Assembly: GCA_029216955.1 (NCBI GenBank)
Contig: JANAVB010033216.1
Span: forward strand, 7,867,492-7,931,491
From: Iris pallida
Lineage: Eukaryota; Streptophyta; Magnoliopsida; Asparagales; Iridaceae
Direction: 5' to 3'
DNA: 64,000 bases
Part shown: positions 52,478 to 63,433 of the stretch, piece by piece
How positions within the stretch are numbered: the first letter of the stretch is position 1
Layout: each line of letters starts with the position of its first letter
Notes under the pieces: model-generated
Database searches by the model: none
Told to the model about the DNA's origin: nothing
What the model saw: the letters and a program-made list of their open reading frames with translations, nothing else
Position numbers and translations under genes: made by a program

Positions 52478-53015
52478 TGTTATGTAGTTTGTATACAAAA
52501 TATAGTCCCACATTAGAGAAAAAGAAAATTGCTAATGCCTTTAAATATAGATGTCCAATAAAAAGACTACTTATGGGTTAACCAAGGAGTGGGCCTATTC
52601 ATGGGCTTTGGCTACTAGGCCTTTGCCTAATTATTTAAAAGTCTATGATAGGCACTTGGGCACTTGGAGAACTTTAGGGCCTTGTTCATTTAGAATAATT
52701 TTATTTTAATTTTTGAAAGTAAAATGAAAGGATATATTATTTATTGGCAAGAGACGTTTCTTTTGGATTAGGCATAATTAAACAATTATGAAAGTCACCT
52801 CCAATCTCTATATAAGATAGAGTTTTAAAACATTGAGAGACATCTCAAAAAATCTCTGCTTAATCTTTCAAAGAATTCTTACTTTGTTTTACCCTAGAGG
52901 CTAATTTTCTTTCCCTATATAATCAGTGTAGTGGGGGAAATATTGCCTTTAGGAAAGTGAACTTTCCATCACGACTCAAAGCATTCTGTTTCTCCATTTT
53001 AAAAAATTTCTAACA
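52478..53015 (+). mobile_element. Element B 3' LTR
   Basis: 538 bp, ends TTCTAACA and is followed by the CCACA duplication. Confidence 0.95.
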
Positions 53016-53020
53016 CCACA

Positions 53021-53476
53021 CCTAGAGGCATCAAGGGCCATCACCGCTGGGCGAACGAGACAACCGAGCCGAGGCGGAGCTCTCTGGTGGAACTGTACCC
53101 ATTGTAGGCTTGGGCGACTAGGATCCCAAGGGCAGCAACGGAGCAGTTCCAAAGGGGGTCATGGCTGGGGATCCCATGACTCAGGAAATCCCTGACCCTA
53201 CAGTTGAGCAGGTTTCGTAGTCAAGCAGGCTTGCAATACGAGTCCGATACCTTCCTATCATCGACGATTCGAGCTTCCAGGTTTTGGTGCACCTAAGTTG
53301 GTCAAAAACCCCAGAAGGATCTTTCCTAAGCAGACTATGCATCTTAGGTCCGCCTCCAAGAACAAGAACAATGATAGAAAGTAGGAAGTAGGTTAGCTAT
53401 TAGGGCCATAGTTTTGTTGTCTCCTGCATGCATGGCATAATCAGATGTATCTGTACTCTCTTTAATGCTCAATAAA

Positions 53477-53478
<2 letters not shown>
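53021..53478 (+). other. Right flank of copia B; possible non-LTR element 3' end
   Basis: It continues 34449-34557. The final part TCTGTACTCTCTTTAATGCTCAATAAAC directly before a TA run (shown here in pieces: TCTGTACTCTC, then AATGCTCAATAAAC) resembles the 3' end of plant LINEs. No open reading frame or domain could be recognised, so this is weak. Confidence 0.3.
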
Positions 53479-53537
<59 letters not shown>

Positions 53538-53690
53538 CCAAATGCCCGTGGACTAAAGTCTTCGGGCTAGAGCCACCCAGCCAGCACTTGGCCCGGTAGC
53601 CGTGGCCACTCCAGCCGCTCCCGTGGGGGATCGATCTCGCGATCTCACACCCCGGTGCCAACGGTGTTACCATTTCAATAACTCGCCATT

Positions 53691-53740
<50 letters not shown>
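53479..53740. repeat. (TA)n microsatellite split by a SINE
   Basis: TA runs at 53479-53536 and 53695-53738. Confidence 0.95.
53537..53694 (-). mobile_element. tRNA-derived SINE, family b
   Basis: On the minus strand it begins GCCAATGGCGAGTTATTG, a recognisable polymerase III A box, and has GAGATCGATCCCCC as B box about 45 bp later. A body of about 80 bp ends GGGCATTTGG. (TA)n lies on both sides. It differs from the family at 16498 and 54017. Confidence 0.65.
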
Positions 53741-53744
<4 letters not shown>

Positions 53745-53972
53745 ATCTAGAAAAAGAAAAAAAATATGATGGATCATGTGACACATACAATATGTTATCT
53801 AAAAGACACGCAATCTCAGCCGCACATCATTTGAAATGAATGAAAGTCAAGTTTAACATGCATGATAATTAGTACAAACTACTCTATCAAATCTGAACCA
53901 TTTATTTTAAATAATGTGCGACTGATATTGCATATTTTTTAGATATCAAATTGTATATGTCACATGATTCCT

Positions 53973-53976
<4 letters not shown>
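53741..53976. other. 236-bp segment between TA arrays
   Basis: Ordinary composition, no coding and no tRNA boxes. It is bounded by TA repeats on both sides. Confidence 0.4.
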
Positions 53977-54019
<43 letters not shown>

Positions 54020-54142
54020 CGTCCCGAGGCCGTAGCCCATTGGGAACGGCGAGGCACCCCGACGTGGAGAGCGCGGGTCGAGTCTCCTTGGGAGCATGCT
54101 ACCAAGCTCTACTAAGAAGTGGACACCCAAACCAAAAAAAAC

Positions 54143-54215
<73 letters not shown>

Positions 54216-54251
54216 TATATATATAATATATATAATATATATATATATATG
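53977..54251. repeat. (TA)n microsatellite split by a SINE
   Basis: TA runs at 53977-54014 and 54148-54251; the second has TATAAAATATA variants. Confidence 0.95.
54017..54137 (+). mobile_element. tRNA-derived SINE, family a, copy 2
   Basis: GCCGTAGCCCATTGGGAACG carries the A box and GCGGGTCGAGTCTCC the B box. It ends AGTGGACACCCAAACC followed by an A-rich tail. It is the inverted counterpart of 16498-16608, differing by scattered substitutions. Confidence 0.75.
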
Positions 54252-54319
54252 ACCACACATATTTTTTTAGAACTGAGATGTATTTTTTTAAATACCTTTA
54301 AAAATTATATTTAAAAATA

Positions 54320-54660
54320 TTAATTTTAATGTTAATGTTAATATTAATGTTAATTATAATGTTATTTCAAATGTTAATTTTTGGCTGTTAATATTATTGT
54401 TGATATTAATTTTAATTTTAACATTAATGTTAATTTTGACATTAACATTAACATTAAAACGTCATATTAAAATTAAAACTAATATTAAAATAAAATTAAG
54501 ATTTAAATTTATGTTTAAATTAAATTTAACATTAACATTAACATTAACATTGACATTAACTTTAACATTAAAATTAAAATTAATGTTAAAATTAAAAATT
54601 AAAATTAATATCAACATTAATATTAAGGTTAACATTAACATTAAAATTAATATTTAAAAT
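54320..54660. repeat. AT-rich imperfect foldback of TTAATG/CATTAA words
   Basis: The left part is made of TTAATGTTAATGTTAATATT-like sequence, the right part of AACATTAACATTAAC. The outer ends AATATTAATTTTAATG and CATTAAAATTAATATT are reverse complements. It could be a MITE or simple sequence that switched strand; no terminal duplication was found. Confidence 0.65.
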
Positions 54661-54875
54661 ATTATTTTTAAAAGTATATTTATTTCTAAAGATAGATTGT
54701 TTCTTAAAAAAATGTCTATTTTATAAATGAAATAATTTATCTATCTCTATTTTTGAAAATAAACTAATCTCTTTTTGTTTAAAAATAGATAGATAGATAA
54801 GTCTTATTTTTTTAAGATAGAGATATGTTTGTTTTTAAAAAGGAGAGATTTAAATTTTTAAAAAAATTTGAGTTG

Positions 54876-54983
54876 CACCCCATCAAAACCCTAGCCGAAA
54901 TCTCCAAGCCACACACAGTTTTCCTCCATTCCCGACTGACGTCGCCGTCGTCGCACCTGGAGCGCCGGCGAGGAGGCTTCGTC
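54876..54983 (+). promoter_or_regulatory. Candidate host gene 5' region, piece 1
   Basis: It contains AAAACCCTAGCC (telo-box AAACCCTA, common near starts of plant translation genes) and a C-rich, CT-rich sequence typical of a plant 5' leader. It is interrupted at 54983 by the solo LTR and continues at 55767. No gene can be named. Confidence 0.3.
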
Positions 54984-55761
54984 TGTTGGAAATTTTTCAA
55001 TAACACTTTGATTTAAAACTGCACTAAAAAAATAATTAATTAAATTGTTACCGGCCTCCGGGGAAGTCGTGCACGTAGCACTGCCCTAAGAGTTAGCTCG
55101 GGTCTATGTGCAGACTGAATCCGAACGCCCCTAGTGGTAAAATCTCGGCTCCACCGAAATCTCGTTGCCGCACACGACGTCGAGAGAATGACCCCGACTT
55201 ATCTCCGCCCAGAGCAACAATGGAGAACAGCAGTGATATTGAAAGGACGAGAATTTTAGAGAGGAAAATAAAATTCTGTGTGTAAAAAATGAAGGAATGA
55301 GACCAGGTATATATAAGGGTTTTCCACGTAGGAGAATAATGACAGATTTAATGAGTCAATTAAAATAAACGTTACTGAACATTTTCCAGAGCAAGGTTCA
55401 TTGAACCTGGACGGAATTTGAATAGTGAACGTTATGGAATTTAAAATTTGTAACGGTTAGAATTTGTAGAAAGGAGAAAAAAAATTTAGGGTCTCGGCCC
55501 GAACCCGAAGAGGAAATCGAATCGGCATTCGGCGCCCGCAGATATGGGCACGTACCCGCACCCGTTACGCACGTCGAACCGAACCGAACCGGTCGGCGGC
55601 GGCGGCGCGCGCGTGTGGCCCATGGAGCTCCCACATACACCTTTTAATGAAGCAAAGGAGAAGAGAGGAATATATGTACTGTTGAGGGTATGTACTAGCC
55701 GATGTGGGACTAAAAGGTTAGTTGAGTTGAGCTTTTGATTTTTTCAAAGCTTCAGCTAACA
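54984..55761 (-). mobile_element. Solo Ty1/copia-type LTR
   Basis: On the minus strand it runs from TGTTAGCTGAAGC to TTTCCAACA, 778 bp. It has TTTTAGTCCCACATCGG early, like other copia LTRs here, and a TATA box TTATATATACC near 55310. The flanks are TCGTC (54979-54983) and CCGTC (55762-55766), a 5-bp duplication with one change. No internal region follows, so it is a solo LTR left by recombination. Confidence 0.8.
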
Positions 55762-55766
55762 CCGTC

Positions 55767-55817
55767 CTTCCACCTCGTGAATAGACGTCGACGAAGTCGG
55801 CCGCGACTACCGCTTTT
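55767..55817 (+). other. Candidate host gene 5' region, piece 2
   Basis: 51 bp of GC-rich sequence between the solo LTR and element F, including the left target copy CTTTT. Confidence 0.4.
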
Positions 55818-57088
55818 TGTTGGAGTTTTGGCCTTTCCTTTAGAAACTTTAGTCCCACATCGGATAGGCCAAAGAGTTTGTATCTCTATATATTAGCTTT
55901 GCTATTATTTGGGATGCACATGTGGTGTGGAGGTGCACATGGGTTTGCCATATGGGGTTATTTTTCTAATAAAAAAAGGCTAAAATTAACAATTAAAGCA
56001 TTCATGCTTTTTGCTCTTGGGAAATTTATTTCCATAGGAGCTAAGCCGCGTAGAGGTTTAGCGACTCAGACTCGAACTCGGACTCGTACTTGGGCTCGGG
56101 CTCGGGCTCGGACTCGGGCTCAAGGGCTCATGAGGCGTAATGTGGCATTTTGTTGGCGCACTTTGCACTTAGCACGTCAGCATCGTCGCTAGGCGCATAG
56201 TTCGCTTAAGTTGCGCTAGGCGCATAGTTCGCTTAAGTTGCGCTCGTTGCGCGAGCCACTTGCGTGACCACGTTACGCGAGCCCAGTTACGCTGGCCCAG
56301 TTACACATCCCAGTGTGCACAGCGTACGCAATGTGCGTAGGGTGTGTAGGGTGCGTAAAGGGGCTGTGTGCGTAAATTGCAAATTATGTTGGTTACGTGA
56401 GTGGCACAACTTGCAGCAGAACGTGTCTTTACATGTTCTGAGCGGTTGCTCCATGTTCGGGGTGGTTACTATCACGTCCCTAACATTGTACTAACCGGGC
56501 AGTTATTGCTGGGGCTTATATAAGGCCTCCTCCTTCTCTCTCACAAAAAAGAATATAGACACAAGCAGTAGACAGAAAGTTTAAAAGTGTTTAGAGGCTG
56601 TGAGAGAGAAGAGAGGTTTTGTACCAGCATTAAGTTTTGTACGGAGTTCGTGTTCATCCGAGGAGTCAGAAAAGCAACAGTGTTCCAAGTTCTCCGACGA
56701 ACTTGCTGGTTCCTGGAAGCTATTCGTGTGGGGCGAATAAAGCTTTGAGCAATGGTGATCATTCACTCCAGTAGGAGTTTTTCCATATCTTTCGCCTGTC
56801 ACCTTCTTTGTTGGTTTTATCAGGATTCTATTAGCGCACCTTCGGTGAAGTGTTTGTGTTGATATTATCATAATTTTATTTGTGTACCTTCTGTAAAGTG
56901 TAGCACTTATGGAATTTCTCTTACGTACCTTCTGTGAAGTGTTACGTTCTGTGCACCTTCTATGAAGTGTAGCACTAGTTGTAATTTCTCTTACGTACCT
57001 TCTGTGAAGTGTTACGTAATAACGATTGTTTGTACAATTGTTACGATATTTCAGTTTTCTATCGAAAAATTGTGCCCCGGTAATAACA
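55818..57088 (+). mobile_element. Element F 5' LTR
   Basis: 1271 bp. It has TTAGTCCCACATCGG near 55850, GACTCG-type hexamers at about 56066-56125, a GTGCGTA-type array at 56320-56360, a TATA box GCTTATATAAGG near 56515, and two CCTTCTGTGAAGTG-type repeats at 56885-57015. It also carries a 27-bp duplication (GGCGCATAGTTCGCTTAAG) near 56190-56245 that the 3' LTR lacks. Confidence 0.95.
56514..56525 (+). promoter_or_regulatory. Element F LTR TATA box
   Basis: GCTTATATAAGG precedes a CT-rich initiator-like stretch. The same lies in the 3' LTR near 62859. Confidence 0.7.
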
Positions 57089-57110
57089 ATCTCAAAGCTT
57101 TATTGCTACG

Positions 57111-60100
57111 ATGGAAAACGTTAATGTTTCACTCTTCAATTCTGACTTTTGCAAGTTAGAAAAGTTTGATGGAGAATATTACCAAGTCTGGAAGAGGAAG
57201 GTATATCTAACCCTTCAACTCAAAGACGTAGATCACGTGCTTCTGGAGGAAGAACCTATTGTTCCAGATGTTGGGTCTGCTGCCGCAATTACCGTGGCTA
57301 CTAAACTTCAAGCAAAATGGAGAAGGGAAAATAGTATTTGCAGGCTGCTAATCCTGAATGCTATGGAAGATTCCCTTTCAGAATCCTATTCTAAGAAGAA
57401 TATCGCTAGAGACATATGGGAGTCTCTAGAAAAACTCTATGAAGAAGACAAGAACCGCAGTAAAATCTTTGTGGTTGAAAAATATCACAAGTGGTTCTTT
57501 GAGGACGAAAAGTCTATGCTTCCGCAGGTGAAGGAGTTCCTGAAACTGCGACAGAAGTTGGAAGACGAGGTAATGCCCCTCCCCGACAAGTTTGTTGTTG
57601 GAGGGATTGTCTCAAAGCTCCCCGCTGGGTGGAGCAAGTTCTATGCAAACATGCATAGGAAGAAGCTGGAGATCACCCTTGAAGATCTCCTGCAGAAAAT
57701 CTATGTTGAGGACCAGATGCGGGCTCAACTGAAGATGGACACACTGTCCAAGCAATTGGCTAACGCCAATATGGTTCATACCCGGGAACCAAGTGGCAAG
57801 CAGGCGGCTTTCCATAGCAAGAAGAAGGACCCTGACAATCTAAAATTTAAGGGAACTTCTATCAAGAAAAAGAAGCCAAAGTCTCAAATGCCTTGCTTCA
57901 AGTGTGGCAAGAAGGGCCACTTTAAGAATGAGTGCAAAACCAAGCAATCGGAGCAAGGAGAACCTAGTAAGGTATCTATGATCACTGATGTTGTTGCTAT
58001 GATTGCGCAGGTTGATGCGGTAGGAACTGATGCTGACTGGTGGGTAGACACTGGAGCCACCTGCCATGTTTGCTCCAGCAAGGAGTGGTTCACCACTTAC
58101 ACCCCTACTTCTGATATGGTTATGGTGGCGAACCAGGCACAAGCTGAAGTGCTCGAGATCGGGACGGTGGTGTTGAAGCTGACTTCGGGAAAGTCTCTGA
58201 CGCTTCAAGGCGTGAAGCACATACCTGCTATCACCAAGAACCTGATCTCAGGAGGCCTACTCTGCAACGCAGGCCTCAGGATGGACATCAATGCTGGCCA
58301 GATGGTGATGTCTATCAAGGGAACATATTTCGAGAAAACTTTTTATACCGAAGGAATGTTCAAGATTCAGCTTGTAAATCAGTTCAATATTGTTAATACA
58401 ATCACTCATTCTGCTTATACTTATGAGTTGTGGCATAATAGGCTAGGACATGTTCATTCTAAACGAATTAATAGAATGTCTAGTCTAGGGCTTATCTCCA
58501 AGTGTGGGGGTAAAGTAGAGAAATGTGAAGTTTATGCTCAAACTAAGATCACAAGAAAACCCTTTCCTCGGGTTAATCTAAGTACAGATCTTCTGGAGTT
58601 AGTACACTCAGATATCTGTGACTTCAAACAGTTCTCTACAAAGACCGGGATGAAGTATTTTATAACCTTCATCGATGACTTCTCAAAGTATGCGTTCGTC
58701 TATTTGCTGAAGGCTAAAGACGAAGCATTCGAGAAGTTCAAGGAGTTCAGAGCCGAAGCTGAGCGGCAGACTGGACAACAATTCAAAAGAATAAGAAGTG
58801 ATCGAGGTGGGGAGTACAGGTCTCATGAATTTGCATCGTTCTGCAAAGAACATGGAATTGTTAATGAGACTACGGCTCCGTACTCTCCTCAATCAAACGG
58901 AGTAGCAGAGAGGAAGAACAGAACGTTAACAGAAATGATTAACTCAATGTTGTTGACTGCTGGCCTTCCTAAGTGCTACTGGGGTGAAGCTGCATTGACG
59001 GCCACTTTTATTTTAAATAGAGTGCCTCATGCAACTTCAGACGTTACTCCTCATGAACTCTGGTTCAAGGTCAGACCTAACTTCAATGTCATTCGAGTGT
59101 GGGGGTGTCTGGCATATGTCAAGCTTCCAGATCTGAAGATTCAGAAGCTTGGGACAAGGACTACAAAGACGATCTTCTTGGGGTATGCCGAGAAGAGTGA
59201 TGCTCGGAGATTTCTTGATATTGAGTCAAATCATATCATTGAATCTTGCAACGCAGAATATTTTGAAGACAAATTTTCTAGGCACAAGAATATTGTTCTT
59301 GCGGATGTACCGAAGAACAATGAGGGTGCGCAGCAAACTGAAGTCTTCAATGAAGATGTGGTCCAAGAAGATATTGCTGAAACAACACTTGAACCAGAAC
59401 AAGCTGAGCCGTCAGCTAAGCGTGTGAGGAGGCCGGAGGACTTCGGAAGTGACTTTGTCACCTATCATGTGGAAGCAGATCCGCTTACCTATGATGAGGC
59501 GATGAAGACCAGAGACGCGGTTTTCTGGAAGGAGGCGATTGACAATGAAATTGATTCCATCACCTCAAATAACACTTGGGTGTTGGTTGATCTTCCTGAA
59601 GGAGCAAAACCCATCGGATGCAAATGAATCTTCAAGAAGAAGATGAAAGCAGACGGAACTATTGACAAGTTCAAGGCTAGGTTGGTAGCTAAGGGGTTTT
59701 CTCAGAAGCAGGGGATTGACTATTTTGACACGTATGCTCCAGTTGCCCGGATGACCACCATCAGGATATTGATTGCTCTTGCAGCAATACATAAGATGGT
59801 GATACATCAGATGGATGTGAATACGGCTTTCCTAAATGGCGAGCTGACTGAAGAGATTTACATGCAACAACCAGAGGGATTTGTCATCAGGGGTCTTGAA
59901 GACAAAGTCTGCAAGTTGGTGAAATCCTTGTACGGTCTTAAACAAGCTCCAAGATGTGGCATAAGAAATTTGATAAAGTTATAAGGTCAAATGGCTACAT
60001 GGTCAGCGATACGGACAAGTGTGTTTACACGAAGTTCGCTGATGGAAGAGGTGTGATTGTTTGTCTGTACGTAGACGACATGCTTATCCTAGGTACGGAT

Positions 60101-61015
60101 ATTAGCTGTGTCACGGAGATAAAGAAATTCATCTCAAGCAAGTTCAGTATGAAGGACTTGGGGGAAGCTGATGTGATCTTAGGGATCAAAATCATCCGGA
60201 CAGACACTGGACTAGCGCTGTCACAGTCTCATTATATTGAGAAAATGATCACTCGTTATGGGTATCGGGATCTTCCAGGGATCGATACGCCGTATAGGTA
60301 TGATTTGAAGCTGAAGCCTAATTCAGGGGAAAGCGTCAGACAGCTGGAGTATGCAAGCGTAATCGAAAGTTTGATGTATGCTACTAATGCCACAAGGTCT
60401 GACATAGCTTTCGCCGTGGGAATGCTGAGTTGTTTTACGAGCAATCCTGGTGTTGAACACTGGAAGGCTGTGAAACGGGTTATGAGATATCTCAAGAAGA
60501 CTCAGACATATGCACTGTACTACAGCGGAGATCCGCAGGTAGTGGAAGGCTTCAGTGATGCCAGCTGGTGCTCAGATTTGGAGAGCGAGAGGTCCATAGG
60601 TGGATATATTTTCACAATGGGTGGAGCTGCTATATCGTAGAAATCGAAGAAGCAGACTATGCTCTCGCGGTTATCCATAGAATCTGAGTTCTTTGCACTT
60701 GATACCACAGCCGAGGAAGCAGAATGGCTTCGGGAGCTTATGTATCATCTTTCAGTGGTTGGAGCACAAATACCGGCAATATCGATATATTGCGACAACC
60801 AAGCGACTGCGGTGGTGGCATCAAATGACCTTTTCAACGGAAAGAAGAGGACTGTGCGGTTAAAGCACAGAGCAGTAAACGATCTTATTAAGAGAGGTGT
60901 AATTGCAGTAATTGATGTTCGGAGTCAGGAGAACCTGGCGGATCCGTTCACCAAGGGCCTCAAGCGCCAGCTGGTCGATGACACATCTTGTAAAATGGGC
61001 TTGAAGGCATTCTGA
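57111..61015 (+). pseudogene. Element F gag-pol polyprotein, nearly open
   Basis: The ATG is at 57111, 22 bp after the LTR. Gag occupies about residues 1-260, then the knuckle CFKCGKKGHFKNEC (262-275) and the protease DWWVDTGATCHVC (from 309). The integrase zinc part is YELWHNRLGHVH, with CEVY where CxxC is expected (Tyr at residue 475). The catalytic triad is D501, D564 and E600. The RT domain has FKEAIDNEIDSI-like sequence (read as FWKEAIDNEIDS) and then, in the second frame, CLYVDDMLILG near 60062. RNase H ends with ENLADPFTKGLKRQLV at 61015. Breaks: TGA near 59625 and TAG near 60638, both at expected Trp codons, and a frameshift near 59950. Defective by few changes. Confidence 0.95.
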
Positions 61016-62089
61016 TATTGTATTATTGTATTCCTACCATAAAGTTTTATGCTATTAGTTCAAAGATTTATCTACTAAGCATCTAGCTTTTGGTTCAAGG
61101 GAGGATCACTAATTGGAAGAATATCAGAAACGGTGTGTACATGTTCTATTGTGCATGGAGAGGTTACGGACCTATAACCACTGTTGTCTACTGTTGTTTT
61201 CTGCGGAAAACGGTTTCTGTGGAAAGGTTGGCTTAATTGCCTTAATGAGTTCTCAGGCAGAGTAAATGCCTGGTGTGCTTTACAGGAAGCACTGTAGTGC
61301 AGCACTACAAGGAGTGAAACTCCATGCTACAGTGGGGTGACTCCACAATGAGGTTCCTATATGTGGGGTGCTGCCCAGGAATAGGATAAATCCTCGGCTT
61401 AGCAGGCCAAGTTACAGCGGCGTAGCACCACAAATAGGCAGTTAGCCTAATGCTGTATGTTAAAATAAAAAGGGGTGTAGTCAGCACTACTAAGAGGAGG
61501 AGTTCCTCATGTTACAGTAGCACGACACCATGATGAGGTACCCGGTTAGGGATAAAGCCTCGGCCTTGCAAGCCATGTCGTTGCGGCGTAACACCGCAAG
61601 GGAGCCTAAGGCTTCATGCTGGGTAGTTTGGCACTACAAAGAGGCGGTTGCCTCATGCTACTGTAGTATGACACTACGATGAGGTTTCCGGTACGGGGTA
61701 AGGCCTCGGCTTTAAGCCATGTCATAGCAGCGTAGCACCGCAAGGGAAGCGCAAAGCGCTTCATGCCATGTCTCTTTATAATGAACTCACCTATAGTGTA
61801 TGGACAAAGAGATATCAGGCCGTCTCTTGAGGGTAAACTTGTAGACGTCCAAAATTATACACTGAAACCAGGCTGGCACAGGGCCTTTAATGTGTAGCCG
61901 GAAGCACATGTAACTACATTATGTGAGTGGAAAGAATTTCAGCTATGATGCAAAATTCAAGGCTTAGTCCATTCTTGTATTATAGTCTAATTTTTGACCC
62001 ATGCGGGAAGATTCAAGTCGTCAGCGACATCTCTCCTAATGCATGATGGATAGTTACTGTGGGGAACACTTATACCCATATATAGAGAT
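61016..62089 (+). other. Element F 3' untranslated region with threefold repeat
   Basis: About 1.1 kb non-coding. Between 61297 and 61790 three diverged units of roughly 150-180 bp can be aligned, each with a CACTACWAAGAGG-like start, a CATGATGAGGT-like middle, CCTCGGCTT and GCGTARCACCGCAAG. It ends at the polypurine tract. Confidence 0.7.
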
Positions 62090-62100
62090 ATGTGGGGGAT
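62090..62100 (+). promoter_or_regulatory. Element F polypurine tract
   Basis: ATGTGGGGGAT directly before the 3' LTR, the plus-strand DNA primer of the element. Confidence 0.75.
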
Positions 62101-63428
62101 TGTTGGAGTTTTGGCCTTTCCTTTAGAAACTTTAGTCCCACATCGGATAGGCCAAAGAGTTTGTATCTCTATATATTAGCTTTGCTATTATTTGGGATGC
62201 ACATGTGGTGTGGAGGTGCACATGGGTTTGCCATGTGGGGTTATTTTTTAATGAAAAAAGGCTAAAATTAACAATTAAAGCATTCATACTTTTTGCTCTT
62301 GGGAAATTTATTTCCATAGGAGCTAAGCCCCGTAGGGGCTTAGCGACTCGGACTCGGACTCGGACTCAGACTCGGACTCGGACCCGGACTCGAGCTCGGG
62401 CTCGGGCTCGGGCTCGGGCTCGGACTCGGGCTCAAGGGCTCATGAGGCGTAATGTGGCATTTTGTTGGCGCACTTTGCACTTAGCACGTCAGCATCGTCA
62501 CTAGGCGCATAGTGCGCTTAAGTTGCGCTCGTTGCGCGAGCCACTTGCGCGACCACGTTGCGCGGCCCGTTACGCGTGCCCAGTTACGCTGGCTCAGTTA
62601 CGCAGCCCAGTGCGTGCAGTGTGCGCAGCGTGCGTAGAGTGCGCAGTGTGCGCAGCGTACGCAGCGTACGCAGTGTGCGTAGGGTGCGTAGGGTGCGTAA
62701 AGGGGCTGTGTGCGTAAAGTACAAATTACGCTGGTTACGTGAGTGGCACAACTTGCAGCAGAACGTGTCTTTACATGTTCTGAGTGGTTGCTCCATGTTC
62801 GGGGTGGTTACTATCACGTCCCTAACATTGTGCTAACCGGGCAGTTGTTGCTGGGGCTTATATAAGGCCTCCTCCTTCTCTCTCACAAAAAAGAATATAG
62901 ACACAAGCAGTAGACAGAAAGTTTACAAGTGTTTAGAGACTGTGAGAGAGAAGAGAGGTTTTGTACCAGCGTTAAGTTTTGTACGGAGTTCGTGTTCATC
63001 CGAGGAGTCAGAAGAGCAACAGTATTCCAAATTCTCCAACGAACTTGCTGGTTCCTGGAAGCTATTCGTGTGGGACGAATAAAGCTTTGAGCAACGGTGA
63101 TCATTCACCCCAACAGGAGTTTTTCCATCTTTCGCCTGTCACCTGCTTTGTTGGTTTTATCAGGATTCTATTAGCGCACCTTCAGTGAAGTGTTTGCGTT
63201 GATATTATCATAATTCTATTTGTGCACCTTCTGTGAAGTGTAGCACTTGTGGAATTTCTCTTACGTACCTTCTGTGAAGTGTTACGTTCTGTGCACCTTC
63301 TGTGAAGTGTAGCACTAGTTGTAATTTCTCTTACGTACCTTCTGTGAAGTGTTACGTAATAACGATTGTTTGTACAATTGTTACGATATTTCAGTTTTCC
63401 ATCGAAAAATTGTGCCCCGGCAATAACA
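62101..63428 (+). mobile_element. Element F 3' LTR
   Basis: 1328 bp. It is like the 5' LTR but with longer GACTCG hexamer (62345-62433) and GTGCGCAG/GTACGCAG octamer (about 62605-62700) arrays and without the 27-bp duplication. Confidence 0.95.
62345..62433. repeat. GACTCG/GGGCTC hexamer array
   Basis: About fourteen hexamers of GGACTC and GGGCTC in tandem. The 5' LTR has about ten. Confidence 0.85.
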
Positions 63429-63433
63429 CTTTT

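Larger units (their letters stand above)
34558..53015 (+). mobile_element. Element B: Ty1/copia retrotransposon, carrying nested C and D
   Basis: LTRs at 34558-35105 and 52478-53015 start TGTTATGTAGTTTG and end TTCTAACA. The flanking duplication CCACA is exact (34553-34557 and 53016-53020). Gag, protease, integrase, RT and RNase H follow in the copia order (integrase before RT). Element C interrupts the RT/RNase H part at 38515. Without C, element B is about 5.7 kb, a usual copia size. Many stops make it the oldest layer of the nest. Confidence 0.95.
55818..63428 (+). mobile_element. Element F: Ty1/copia retrotransposon, full length, youngest
   Basis: LTRs at 55818-57088 and 62101-63428 both start TGTTGGAGTTTTGG and end AATAACA. 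The exact target duplication is CTTTT (55813-55817 and 63429-63433). The interior holds one gag-pol frame and a long 3' untranslated part with repeats, 7.6 kb in all. The polypurine tract ATGTGGGGGAT ends at 62100. After the 5' LTR comes ATCTCAAAGC, not the usual initiator-Met primer site. Confidence 0.95.
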
